Origin: Pseudomonadota bacterium
GTDB taxonomy: Bacteria; Pseudomonadota; Alphaproteobacteria; Sphingomonadales; Sphingomonadaceae
Length of the DNA: 30,353 nucleotides
Assembly: GCA_023445495.1 (NCBI GenBank)
Contig: JAEXLC010000096.1
Span: forward strand, 1 to 30,353
Direction of reading: 5' to 3'
Shown: positions 15,007-23,419 of the stretch, one piece after another
Numbering within the stretch: position 1 is the first letter of the stretch
Layout of the letters: every line of letters starts with the position of its first letter
Program-made: the position numbers and the translations under genes
The notes under the pieces: model-generated
The model's database searches: none
Told to the model about the DNA's origin: nothing
What the model saw: only the letters and a program-made list of their open reading frames with translations

Positions 15007-17012
15007 TGGACCAGCCCGATCGAGCCGGTGCCGTTGCCCGAGCTGCTGCCGCCGGTGATGCTGGTGCAGGCGGAACCCGTCGCCGCGCCGCCGGTCGCCG
15101 CGATACGGTTGGCGATCAGCATGAAGCACTGGCCGGCCGACAGCGTGGTGCTGCCGCCGCTCATCGTCACGTCCGAATTGGGCAGATGGACCGCGCCGAC
15201 GAAGACGTTCTGCGCGCCGGCGCCCCAGCTGGTGGCGCTGCTGGTCAGGCTGTCGATCAGCAGGTCGGCGATCGCGCCGCCGCTGGTGCCGGTGGTCGCC
15301 GCGATCAGCTTGGTCTTGGCGCCGCCGCCGAGATTGAGCGTGCCGGAGAGGATGAAGGACACATTGATCCCGGCCATGTCATAGCCGGAGACGCTGACGC
15401 CCTCGAGCATGTTGCCATAGGTGAGGCCGGTCACCGAGGAGGTGTAGGGCCAGGTGGTGCCGCCGGTGCCGTTGGTGAAGTTGCCGGCGATCGTGTAGCG
15501 GCTGGTGCCGAACAGGACCGAGCCGGCGATGGTCATGTTGCCGTTGATGAAATGGTTGACCGTCTTGCCGAACACCAGCCGGCTGCCGCCCGAGGTGGTG
15601 ATGTTGCCATTGGCGCTGAACGCACCGTCGCCCATCAGCATCACCGCGCTGCCCGACAGGTTGACCGCGTCGCCCGAGCTGGCCTTGCCCAGCCGGTAAT
15701 CGCCCTTGCCGGCGGCGAGCGTCGAGCCGCCGCCCACCGTGATGCCGGCGCCGACATCAAGGTCGCCATCGCCCAGTTTCATCCAGCCGCCGCCACTGAG
15801 CGCCACGCTCTGGAAGGCGTGGTTGCCGGTGCCCATGCTGAGCGAGGATCCGCCGCCCAGGTTAACCGTGCCGTTGATCGTCACCGCGCCGTTGCCGATG
15901 CTGTTGGTGCCGTTGAAGCTGATCGATCCGCTGCCGATCTCGATCGTGCCATTGCCCAGCGTGATGCCGCTCGACCCGCTGGCGAAGCCACCGTTCACCT
16001 TCAAATTGACGTCGCCGAACACGATTGTGGAGCCGCCGCCGATCGATACGCCATTGGCCACGGTGATGGTCGAGCCGCTGGCGAAGCGGACGTTGAGGCC
16101 GCCATCGATGGTGAGCTTGCCGATCGTGTAGTTGCCGGCCGGGATCGTGTAGTTCGCGCTGGTCCCGCTGCGATAGGCAGCGACATTGGCCGAGGGCGTC
16201 CAGCCGATCGTCCAGTCGGCGCCGGACGGGGTCACCGGATTGGCCAGGCTGCGCGCCGCGACGGAGCTGCCGATCTGCGCGCGGGCATTGGCGAGGTCAA
16301 CATTGTCGGCCAGCGGATCGGTGATGTCGGTCGTGCCCTTGATGATCTTGTCGGACGACGGGACGTTGGTGTTCCACGAGGGATTGGTGAAGCTGTTGCC
16401 ATAGCGGATCAGGTCCGCGGACAGCGTGCCGTAATTGTTGGTGACCGATCCGGTGCCGGCGATGATGTTCTTCGCGGTGATGCCGGTGCCGCCATTTTCG
16501 ACCGAGGATACCGCCGCGACGACGCAATCGGGGGTGTTGATCGTGGCGCCGCCGCTGGTCGAGATCCCGGTGCCGCTCGAGGCGAGCGAGAGGATGCAGG
16601 GCGTGCCGATCTGCGCGGCCGAATTGAGCGAGGCATAGGCAGTGGCGCCGACATCATAGGCGCCGCGCAAGCCCAGGGCGGTGCCGAGAGCGAAGGGCAT
16701 GCGGGTGGTGACGGTGACCTTCACGGCCTTGGTGCCGGCGGTCGGCACATCGTTGACCAGGGTCGCGGTGACGGTGGCGTCGGCGATGCCGTTGACCAGC
16801 ACCACGTCCTGCGCGGTGGGGGCGAGGACGGTCTCGCTGTTCGCTGCCTTGTAGGCGAGGGCGGCGGCGAGCGCGCCCATGTCCGCCGCGCGCTGGTTGG
16901 CGATGCGCTGGTCATAGCCGCGGTTGAGGTCGACCGCGAGCGCGGCGCTGCCGATCACCGCCACCAGCGACAGCGCGCCGATCACGGCGACCGTGCCGCG
17001 ACTGTCGCGCAT
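15003..17012 (-). CDS. TadG-like protein with a long Gly/Ser-rich repeat domain
   Basis: The 669-residue protein has an N terminus of the Tad/TadG type: RDSRGTVAVIGALSLVAVIG, a membrane helix (about 8-28), then LNRGYDQRIANQRAADMGAL and AAALAY, the PF13400-like region. After a spacer with two isolated cysteines, residues about 300-510 contain roughly ten imperfect repeats of 20-22 residues. Each opens with a GGGS-like turn followed by short hydrophobic strands (for example GGGSTIVFGDVNLKVNGG and GGGSTLAAGKGDYRLGKASS), which suggests a right-handed beta-solenoid. A C-terminal region (to 669) ends in a Gly/Ser tail with one cysteine pair. It is the first gene of the operon. The exported repeat domain could be a surface adhesin or pilus-associated filament; this is inference. 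Confidence 0.85.
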   Translation of the reverse strand: MRDSRGTVAVIGALSLVAVIGSAALAVDLNRGYDQRIANQRAADMGALAAALAYKAANSETVLAPTAQDVVLVNGIADATVTATLVNDVPTAGTKAVKVTVTTRMPFALGTALGLRGAYDVGATAYASLNSAAQIGTPCILSLASSGTGISTSGGATINTPDCVVAAVSSVENGGTGITAKNIIAGTGSVTNNYGTLSADLIRYGNSFTNPSWNTNVPSSDKIIKGTTDITDPLADNVDLANARAQIGSSVAARSLANPVTPSGADWTIGWTPSANVAAYRSGTSANYTIPAGNYTIGKLTIDGGLNVRFASGSTITVANGVSIGGGSTIVFGDVNLKVNGGFASGSSGITLGNGTIEIGSGSISFNGTNSIGNGAVTINGTVNLGGGSSLSMGTGNHAFQSVALSGGGWMKLGDGDLDVGAGITVGGGSTLAAGKGDYRLGKASSGDAVNLSGSAVMLMGDGAFSANGNITTSGGSRLVFGKTVNHFINGNMTIAGSVLFGTSRYTIAGNFTNGTGGTTWPYTSSVTGLTYGNMLEGVSVSGYDMAGINVSFILSGTLNLGGGAKTKLIAATTGTSGGAIADLLIDSLTSSATSWGAGAQNVFVGAVHLPNSDVTMSGGSTTLSAGQCFMLIANRIAATGGAATGSACTSITGGSSSGNGTGSIGLVQ

Positions 17013-17321
17013 CAGGCGCGCGCATAGCGCACGCCAGGCATGTGAGAGACTTGCAGGAATTTCCCGACCCTTGTTCTTTGCATCGGGCGCTAGGTAGGTG
17101 GGGTAAACGATCCATTACGGATGCATGTTGGTATCGGTATCGCGATTGCAGGATATGCAATCGTCCCGGGCCTTGATCGGGCGAGCCTCTGTGCTTCAAG
17201 GGGCTGTAAATATGGATGAAATTCTGGTGGTGGCACTGCCCTGCGGGGGCGTTGCCTGCGGCGTCGTGAAGCCGAAATCCGCCATTCTGGGGACTCGCGC
17301 GGTCGCCGGAGTGTGGCGGGG
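17013..17321. other. Intergenic region between the tad-type operon and the PilZ gene
   Basis: This 309-nt gap lies upstream of the TadG-like gene and downstream of the PilZ gene (both minus strand) and should hold the operon promoter, but I cannot name its elements. A clean hairpin CGATTGCA-GGATA-TGCAATCG is at 17143-17163. On the plus strand a 37-codon frame (17212-17325) has AAGGGG 8 nt before its ATG. It would end inside the last codons of the PilZ gene on the other strand and has no recognisable similarity, so it is only a possibility. Confidence 0.5.
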
Positions 17322-17654
17322 TTAGCAGATCACCAGGGTCAGCTGGCGCACCAGGCTGCGCTCGATCGGATCATCGAAGCGGCAGCCGATATGGGTGCCG
17401 TCGTTCCACACCACGGTGGCGGGCACCGGGGCGCCCTCGCGCAGGTTGAGCCAGACCTTGTCGCCGTCGCGGTGCGGCGCTTCGCAGGCGAGGCGGCAGC
17501 CATAGACCGACAGGTCGTGGAGCATCGCCTCGACCGGCTTGTTGCCGCGCTTGGTGAGGGTGGCGCGGGTGACGAGAATGCGATGACGCGTCGCGGCCCG
17601 CTGCTCGACGAGCGCAGGTGTTACGGCCCGATATTGGGAGAATTTGGTCGCCAT
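17322..17654 (-). CDS. PilZ domain protein, probable c-di-GMP effector
   Basis: The 110-residue protein is essentially one PilZ domain. The c-di-GMP binding residues are visible as the RxxxR motif (R19 to R23 in RAATR) and the DxSxxG motif (D47LSVYG52), followed by strands ending in VWNDGTHIGCRFDD. Single-domain PilZ proteins typically bind c-di-GMP and regulate motility, pili or exopolysaccharide. The ATG at 17654 is preferred to 17699 because GGAG stands a few bases before it. It is 49 nt downstream of glpD on the same strand and could be co-transcribed. It lies upstream of the tad-type operon, also on this strand; a functional link is speculative. Confidence 0.9.
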   Translation of the reverse strand: MATKFSQYRAVTPALVEQRAATRHRILVTRATLTKRGNKPVEAMLHDLSVYGCRLACEAPHRDGDKVWLNLREGAPVPATVVWNDGTHIGCRFDDPIERSLVRQLTLVIC

Positions 17655-17703
17655 TCTCTCTCCGCCCCGGCGCGCACCCTGCCTTGGACGGTTTAACAAG
17701 CAC

Positions 17704-19152
17704 TTAAGGGGCTTTCAGCACAGCCTCGACCTTTGCCGCCAACTCCGGGCCTGCGTGCAGTCCGAGCTTGCTGCGGCGCCACAGCACGTCCTCGGCGGTG
17801 CGGGCCCATTCATGGTCGCGCATCCAGCGTATCTCGGTGGCGGTGAGGCCGGCGCCCAGGTCCTCGCCAAGGTCGGTCACCCCGCGCAGCATGTCGGCCA
17901 GGCAGCAGCCATAGGCGTGCGCCATGCGCTCGGCCCGGGCATCGCCGAGGAAGGGCCAGCGCCCCCGGGCCTGCGCGACGAACTTGTCGAAATCGGCGAT
18001 CGTGCCGCCGGGGAAGGGGCGGGCGCGGGTGACCGGCTCGACTTCGGTGCCGAGCGCGGGGCCGATCTTCGCCAGCGCTTCCTCGGCAAGGGCACGGGCG
18101 GTGGTGATCTTGCCGCCGAAGATCGAGAGCAGGGGCGGGCCCTGGTCGTCGAGCTCGAGCACATAGTCGCGGGTCACCGCCTGCGCCTTGGCGGCGCCGT
18201 CGTCATGCAGGGGGCGGACGCCGGACCAGTGCCAGACGATGTCGGCGGGAGCGACCTGCCGGGTGAAATAGCGGTTCACCGCGTCGCAGAGATAGGCCTT
18301 CTCGTCCTCGCTGCACACCGCGTCCTCGGGGCGCTCGACCGGGATGTCGGTGGTGCCGATCTCGGTGAAGCCGCCTTCATAGGGGATGGCGAAGACGATC
18401 CGGCCGTCGGGCTGCTGGAGGATATAGGCATGGTCGCCGTCGAACAATCTGGGCACGACGATGTGGCTGCCCTTGACCAGCCTGATCTGCGAATGATTAG
18501 CAATAGCCAGCGTGTCGAGCAGTTCCCGCACCCAGGGACCGGCGGCGTTGACCAGTCCGCGCGCCTCGACGGTGCGCCCGTCGGAGAGCTCGGCGTGCCA
18601 GGTTTCGCCGTCGCGCCGGGCGCCGAGCAGTGCGGTGCGCGTGGCGATCTCGGCGCCATGGGCGGCGGCGTCGATGGCGTTGGCGAGGGTGAGGCGGGCA
18701 TCGTCGACGCGGCAGTCCGAATAGACGAAGCCCTTGTGGGTGCCGGCCAGCGGGGTGGTGAAGGCCTTGTCCCGGGCGGTCAGGTCACGGGATCGGGGCA
18801 GGGTGGAATTGCTGCCGATTGCCAGCGCGTCGTAGAGATAGAGGCCGAGCCGGACCATCCACCAGGGGCGCAGCGCATGGGCGTGGGGCAGCACGAAGGT
18901 GAGCGGGCGAATCAGGTGCGGTGCCGCTTCCAGCAGCCGCTCGCGCTCGTGCAGGGCTTCGCGGACCAGGCGGAACTCATAGGTCTCGAGATAGCGCAGC
19001 CCGCCATGGATCAGCTTGGTCGAGGCCGAGCTGGTGTGGCTGGCGAGATCGTCCTTCTCGACGAGCAGCACCTTGAGCCCGAGCAGCGACGCTTCGCGGG
19101 CGATCGCGCACCCGTTGATCCCGCCGCCGGCGATGAGCAGGTCATATGTCAC
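17704..19152 (-). CDS. glpD: Glycerol-3-phosphate dehydrogenase (FAD, aerobic type)
   Basis: The 482-residue flavoprotein oxidises sn-glycerol 3-phosphate to dihydroxyacetone phosphate and passes electrons to the quinone pool at the inner membrane. The N-terminal FAD Rossmann motif is LLIAGGGINGCAIAREASLL, ending in VEKDDLA, followed by the family signature SSASTKLIHGGLRYLE (about residues 41-56). LVNAAGPWV and SIFGGKITTARALAEEAL are further family blocks, and the C-terminal cap contains WARTAEDVLWRRSKLGLH. No glpF, glpK or glpR gene is nearby, so glycerol uptake genes must be elsewhere if present. The start is 54 nt from the divergent rnr start. It is the only glycerol gene in the window. 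Confidence 0.95.
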   Translation of the reverse strand: MTYDLLIAGGGINGCAIAREASLLGLKVLLVEKDDLASHTSSASTKLIHGGLRYLETYEFRLVREALHERERLLEAAPHLIRPLTFVLPHAHALRPWWMVRLGLYLYDALAIGSNSTLPRSRDLTARDKAFTTPLAGTHKGFVYSDCRVDDARLTLANAIDAAAHGAEIATRTALLGARRDGETWHAELSDGRTVEARGLVNAAGPWVRELLDTLAIANHSQIRLVKGSHIVVPRLFDGDHAYILQQPDGRIVFAIPYEGGFTEIGTTDIPVERPEDAVCSEDEKAYLCDAVNRYFTRQVAPADIVWHWSGVRPLHDDGAAKAQAVTRDYVLELDDQGPPLLSIFGGKITTARALAEEALAKIGPALGTEVEPVTRARPFPGGTIADFDKFVAQARGRWPFLGDARAERMAHAYGCCLADMLRGVTDLGEDLGAGLTATEIRWMRDHEWARTAEDVLWRRSKLGLHAGPELAAKVEAVLKAP

Positions 19153-19206
19153 GCTGTGAGGTTACGGCGTTGGCAGGCGGCTCGCGAGTCCTTATCTTAG
19201 GGGCCA

Positions 19207-21441
19207 ATGGCAAAACCAAAACATAAAGCTGGACTGCCCACGCGGCAGCAGATTCTGGATTTCATCACCAATTCCGACACGCCGGCAGGCAAGCGCGAGA
19301 TCGCGCGGGCCTTCGGCCTGCACGGGCAGGACAAGATCCTGCTCAAGGCGCTGCTCAAGGACATGAGCGACGAGGGACTGATCGACGTCGCCCCGGGCCG
19401 CGCCTTCCACAAGATGGGCGGCGTGCCCAAGGTCACCGTGCTGCGCATCACCGATGCGGACGGCGACACCACCTGGGCGGTGCCCGAGCGCTGGGAAGCC
19501 GAAGGCGTGCCGGTGCCGCGGCTCCGGGTCCGCGAGCCGCGCGGCAAGCGTTCCGCGCTGGCGATCGGCGACCGTATCCTCGCCCGCACCGAAGAAGCCG
19601 GCAACGGCTGGATCGCCCATCCGATGAAGAAGCTCGCCCGCGGCGAGGAGCTGATGCTCGGCGTGCTCAAGGAAGAGGCCGGGCGGCTGTGGCTGCAGGG
19701 CGTCGAGAAGAAGGAGCGGCGCAACTGGATGGTCTCCGACGCCGGCGGCGGCGAAGTCGGCGACCTGGTGCTGGCCGAAAAGTCTGGCCGGCCGCCGCGG
19801 ATCACCGCCAAGGTGGTCGAGATCCTGGGCGATCCCTTCGCCCCGCGCAGCTTCTCGCTGATCGCGATCCATCGTCACTCGATCCCCAATGTCTTCTCCG
19901 AGGACCTGCTCGACGAAGCCGAGCGGGTGTCGAAGACCGATCTCGGCAAGCGCGAGGACCTGCGCCATCTGCCGATCGTCGCCATCGACCCGGCGGATGC
20001 CCGCGACCATGACGACGCGGTGTGGGCCGCGCCCGACGACGATCCGAAGAATGAAGGCGGCTGGAAGGCCGTGGTCGCGATCGCCGACGTGTCCTTCTAT
20101 GTGCGCCCCGGCTCCGAGCTGGACCGCGAGGCCCGCAAGCGCGGCAACTCGGTCTATTTCCCCGACCGCGTCGTGCCGATGCTGCCCGAGATCCTGTCGG
20201 CCGAAGTCTGCTCGCTCAAGGAGGGCGAGGACCGGGCGGCGCTGGCCTGCCACCTCCAGATCGGCAAGCATGGCGAGCTCAAGAGCTGGCGCTTCACCCG
20301 CGCCGTGGTCAGCATCGCGGCGAACATCGCCTATGAGGATGCCCAGGCTGCCATCGACGGCAAGATCGAGCATCCACTGACCGAGACGGCGCTCAAGCCG
20401 CTCTGGAGCTGCTGGCATGCGCTCAACAAGGCGCGGGACAAGCGCGAGCCGCTGGATCTCGACCTGCCGGAGCGCCGCATCGTCCTCGACGAGATGGGGC
20501 GTATCCTCTCGGTCGCGCCCCGCGAGCGGCTGGATGCCCATAAGCTGATCGAGGATTACATGATCGCGGCCAATGTCGCCGCGGCCAAGGCACTCGAGGC
20601 GAAGAAGGCGCCGGTGATGTACCGCATCCACGAGCCGCCGGCCCGGGAAAAGCTCGTCGCACTGCGGGAATATCTCAAGACCTTCGGCATCGAATTTGCG
20701 CTTGGCCAGGTCATCAAGCCGGCGACGTTCAACCATATCCTGAAACGGGTGGGCGAGAGCGACTTCCGCGAACAGGTGATGCAGCAGGTGCTGCGCAGCC
20801 AGATGCAGGCCTCCTATGGCCCGGCGAACCACGGCCATTTCGGCCTGTCGCTCGGCAGCTACGCGCACTTCACTTCGCCGATCCGCCGCTATGCCGACCT
20901 GATCGTCCACCGCTCGCTGGTCCATGCCTATGACCTCGGGCCGGGCGGGCTGACGCAGGACGAGGCCGCGACGATGGAGCGGATCGGTGAAAGCATCTCC
21001 GGCCTTGAGCGCCGGGCGATGGAAGCCGAGCGGGAGACCATCGACCGCTATGTCGCCGCCTATCTCGCCAATCATGTCGGCGAGGTGCTGGAGGCGCGGA
21101 TCACCGGGGTGCAGAGCTTCGGCTTCTTCGCCACGGTGGACGGCGTCGGCGGCGACGGGCTGGTCGCGGCGCGGGACCTGGGCACAGAATATTTCCGCTA
21201 CGACGAAGCCGGGCAGCGGCTGGTCGGCGACGAGAGCGGCGACGAGTTCACGCTCGGCATGCGGCTGCAGCTCCGGCTGGTCGAGGCGAATCCGGTGTCG
21301 GGCGCGCTGCGCTTCGAGCTGCCGGACGGCAAGGGCTCGGCGGGTCCGTCGGGATTCCGGCCGGAACGGGCGGGCAAGGGGCGGCCCCGGCCGATAAAAA
21401 GGCGCGGTCGGCCGCCGAACATTCGACACAAGAGCCGTTGA
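19207..21441 (+). CDS. rnr: Ribonuclease R
   Basis: The 744-residue 3'-5' exoribonuclease degrades structured RNA and helps in rRNA and tmRNA-related quality control. Domain order is an N-terminal winged helix (about 10-65), cold-shock domains (about 80-215), the RNB catalytic domain (about 250-580) and an S1 domain (about 625-705) with a basic tail. The catalytic motif IDPADARDHDDA places the four metal-binding aspartates at D261, D267, D269 and D270, the spacing of the RNase II/R family. HFTSPIRRYADLIVHR is the conserved late RNB block. The ATG follows TTAGGGGCCA. The gene appears monocistronic; a promoter for the next gene begins 10 nt after its stop. Confidence 0.96.
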   Translation: MAKPKHKAGLPTRQQILDFITNSDTPAGKREIARAFGLHGQDKILLKALLKDMSDEGLIDVAPGRAFHKMGGVPKVTVLRITDADGDTTWAVPERWEAEGVPVPRLRVREPRGKRSALAIGDRILARTEEAGNGWIAHPMKKLARGEELMLGVLKEEAGRLWLQGVEKKERRNWMVSDAGGGEVGDLVLAEKSGRPPRITAKVVEILGDPFAPRSFSLIAIHRHSIPNVFSEDLLDEAERVSKTDLGKREDLRHLPIVAIDPADARDHDDAVWAAPDDDPKNEGGWKAVVAIADVSFYVRPGSELDREARKRGNSVYFPDRVVPMLPEILSAEVCSLKEGEDRAALACHLQIGKHGELKSWRFTRAVVSIAANIAYEDAQAAIDGKIEHPLTETALKPLWSCWHALNKARDKREPLDLDLPERRIVLDEMGRILSVAPRERLDAHKLIEDYMIAANVAAAKALEAKKAPVMYRIHEPPAREKLVALREYLKTFGIEFALGQVIKPATFNHILKRVGESDFREQVMQQVLRSQMQASYGPANHGHFGLSLGSYAHFTSPIRRYADLIVHRSLVHAYDLGPGGLTQDEAATMERIGESISGLERRAMEAERETIDRYVAAYLANHVGEVLEARITGVQSFGFFATVDGVGGDGLVAARDLGTEYFRYDEAGQRLVGDESGDEFTLGMRLQLRLVEANPVSGALRFELPDGKGSAGPSGFRPERAGKGRPRPIKRRGRPPNIRHKSR

Positions 21442-21450
21442 TCGGTTTGA

Positions 21451-21480
21451 TTGACCGGTGCGGGAACGCCTCTCTATGTT
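21451..21480 (+). promoter_or_regulatory. Candidate sigma70-type promoter for the secreted protein at 21512
   Basis: TTGACC (21451-21456) and TATGTT (21475-21480) are separated by 18 nt, 5 of 6 and 4 of 6 matches to the -35 and -10 consensus. The site overlaps a hairpin, GCGGGAAC (21460-21467) with GTTCCCGC (21478-21485), which could end rnr transcription or act on the promoter. Confidence 0.4.
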
Positions 21481-21511
21481 CCCGCTTCCACATTCCGGGG
21501 GAATCGACCCA

Positions 21512-21928
21512 ATGCTGAAGTCCGTCATCCTTGCCCTCGCGCTTGCCGCCACCCCGGCGCTGCCCGCCGTCGCACAGAATGCGCAGACCGCGCCGGCACC
21601 CGCGGCCCAGGCCAAGCCGACCGCCGCCGACTTCGCCAAGAACATGCAGGGCGCCGTCGGCCAGACCTTCGAGGGTGGCATCATCCTCAAGAACATCACC
21701 TCCGAGGCCAACACCCTGGTCCTCACCGTTGACGGTCCGGCCGGCTGGCGCACCCAGCTCACCCCCGCCGACATCTCGACCGCGCTGGTCGGCGGCTTCT
21801 GCGGCACCGCGCCGCAGTTCTTCACCACCGGCGTCTCGATGCGGGTCGACTCGCTCGACGGCGGCAAGCTCGCCAAGGGGCCGGTGGTCACCAGCTGCCC
21901 GCCCGCCGCGCCGGCAACCCCGCAATGA
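21512..21928 (+). CDS. Small secreted protein of unknown function
   Basis: The 138-residue protein begins with a signal peptide (MLKSVILALALAATPALPAV, cleavage likely after VAQ), then an Ala/Pro/Gln-rich linker and a compact exported domain with strands such as EGGIILKNITSE and NTLVLTVDGPAGW. A cysteine in GGFCGTA and one near the end (VTSCPP) may form a disulfide. I do not recognise a family. The ATG at 21512 is preferred over the upstream GTG at 21458 because GGGGGAA stands 8 nt before it and the signal peptide then starts at the first residue. The stop overlaps the start of the next gene (ATGA). Confidence 0.8.
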   Translation: MLKSVILALALAATPALPAVAQNAQTAPAPAAQAKPTAADFAKNMQGAVGQTFEGGIILKNITSEANTLVLTVDGPAGWRTQLTPADISTALVGGFCGTAPQFFTTGVSMRVDSLDGGKLAKGPVVTSCPPAAPATPQ

Positions 21929-22239
21929 TCTCCTCCAGCGTCCCCGTCTCCATCGGGGCGCTGGCCGCAGGGGCGCGGCGGCGAATCCGCGCCCATTTCT
22001 TCGCCCTCCACGCCGTTTCCGCCGAGGAGGCGGTTCCCTTCGTGCCGCAGCGGGCCATCGAGCGCCGCCAGTTCGAACGCATGCAGCGCGCCGGGATCAT
22101 CCATGACGCCGGGCAGGGCCGCTACTGGTTCGACCTAGCCGCCTTCCAGAAGGATCAGGACCGCACCCGCGCCATCCTGGTCCCTGTCGTCGTCGTCCTC
22201 TGCCTCGCGATCGCCGGGCTGCTGACCCTACTCTACTGA
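21925..22239 (+). CDS. Small C-tail-anchored protein of unknown function
   Basis: The 104-residue protein has a soluble N-terminal part (about 1-80) and a single C-terminal membrane helix (about 84-103, ILVPVVVVLCLAIAGLLTLL) with almost nothing beyond it, so it is probably tail-anchored. The segment VPQRAIERRQFERMQRAGII, followed by a GQGRYWFDLAAF strand pair, looks like a small winged-helix-type fold, but I cannot assign a family. Its ATG overlaps the stop of the secreted protein (ATGA), so both are coupled. Its last 12 bases overlap the end of the convergent reductase gene. The function is unknown. Confidence 0.75.
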   Translation: MISSSVPVSIGALAAGARRRIRAHFFALHAVSAEEAVPFVPQRAIERRQFERMQRAGIIHDAGQGRYWFDLAAFQKDQDRTRAILVPVVVVLCLAIAGLLTLLY

Positions 22240-23397
22240 GAAGCTGAGCCCGGCATTCGCCTCTAGCCGCTTGACCAGCGGCTCGGGCATCAGGCCGCCC
22301 GCGGTCCAGATGCCGCCCTTGCCCTCCGCCGGCACATCCCGCAGCAGGCAGAGCGCGCTTTCGGCGATCATCTTGCTGGTCGAGCCATAGCCCGGATCCT
22401 TGTCGCCCTTGACCGTTGCCGACAGGCGCTGGCCATCGGGCATCTCGGCGACGAAGACGAGGTCGTAATAGCCGGTCTCGCGCTCTTCCTTGCTCGGGCC
22501 CTCGCCCGGGGCGGGACCCTTGTCGGCGGCCATCGGGTTGATCTTCGCCAGCGCCTCGGCCGCGGCCTTGCCGATCTCGCCGAGGCCGGGGACCACGGTC
22601 ATCTCGTCATACTGGAAGTCCGCGCCATAGGGCTGGCCGGCCAGGAAGTTCGAGCGGTGGACATTCTTGGTGTTGATGACCGCCATCATGAAGGGCGCGA
22701 CCCAGGCGTCGACCGCCTCGTCATGATAGGGGACCATGCCGTTGGGCTGGTGCGGGCCCTGGAAGCCGGGGGTTAGGGCGAAGGGATCGACCATCAGCTT
22801 GAGGATCGAGGGATCCTTGGCCGCGGCAGCCATCGACGCCTTGCCGCTGGCGAAGGTGCCGCCGGAGAAGGTGCCCTTCATCGCGCGCACCCGGCCCTTC
22901 ACCCGCGGCGCGGGCTTGCCGAAACGGGCGATCGCCGCCTGCTGCACGGCCCATACGCCGAGATCGAAGGGGATCGAATCGAAGCCGCAGGAGAAGACGA
23001 TGCGCGCGCCGCTCGCCTTGGCGGCATCCTCGTACTTGCGAATCATCAGGCCCATCCAGGCGGGTTCGCCGCACAGGTCGACATAGGCGGTGCCGGTCTC
23101 GATGCAGGCGGCGAGCAGCGCCTCGCCATAGAGCTGATAGGGACCGACGGTAGTGATGACCACCGTGGCGCGGGCGACCATTGCCTTGAGGCTGGCGGGA
23201 TCGTCGGCATTGGCGGTGAGCAGCGGCGTGTCCGCCGGTGCGCCGATCTCGTCGCGCACTTCCTGCAGCTTGGTGAGCGAGCGGCCCGCCATCGCCCATT
23301 TCACGTCGGGATACTGGCCGGCGAGATATTCGGCGACGAGGCGGCCGGTGAAGCCGGTGGCCCCATAGACGATGATATCGAATTCGCGGTTTGCCAT
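22228..23397 (-). CDS. Saccharopine dehydrogenase-like / trans-acting enoyl reductase family protein
   Basis: The 389-residue protein has an N-terminal NAD(P)-binding fold with FDIIVYGATGFTGRLVAEYL (about residues 6-25), WAMAGRS and VVITTVGPYQLYGEALLAAC. CGFDSIPFDLGVW and KGTFSGGTFASG are typical of the family that includes eukaryotic SCCPDH and mycobacterial trans-acting enoyl reductases of lipid synthesis. Lysine synthesis is unlikely to be its job; a lipid or acyl substrate is more probable by family. It is transcribed alone, with two adjacent palindromes 23-60 nt upstream of its start that look like a repressor site. GGAAGA precedes the ATG. Its 3' end overlaps the convergent small gene by 12 nt. 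Confidence 0.88.
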   Translation of the reverse strand: MANREFDIIVYGATGFTGRLVAEYLAGQYPDVKWAMAGRSLTKLQEVRDEIGAPADTPLLTANADDPASLKAMVARATVVITTVGPYQLYGEALLAACIETGTAYVDLCGEPAWMGLMIRKYEDAAKASGARIVFSCGFDSIPFDLGVWAVQQAAIARFGKPAPRVKGRVRAMKGTFSGGTFASGKASMAAAAKDPSILKLMVDPFALTPGFQGPHQPNGMVPYHDEAVDAWVAPFMMAVINTKNVHRSNFLAGQPYGADFQYDEMTVVPGLGEIGKAAAEALAKINPMAADKGPAPGEGPSKEERETGYYDLVFVAEMPDGQRLSATVKGDKDPGYGSTSKMIAESALCLLRDVPAEGKGGIWTAGGLMPEPLVKRLEANAGLSFSVE

Positions 23398-23419
23398 TCT
23401 TCCGGTTCCTGCTCCTGGT

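Noticed and set aside
15006..17027. A 673-codon open frame on the plus strand opposite the TadG-like gene
   Set aside because: The minus-strand frame has a membrane anchor, regular repeats and operon overlaps; the plus frame is an Ala/Arg/Asp-rich mirror.
19192..22104. A 970-codon open frame on the minus strand opposite rnr
   Set aside because: It is antisense to RNase R with all catalytic motifs present on the plus strand; its composition is His/Arg/Asp-rich as expected for a shadow frame in GC-rich DNA.
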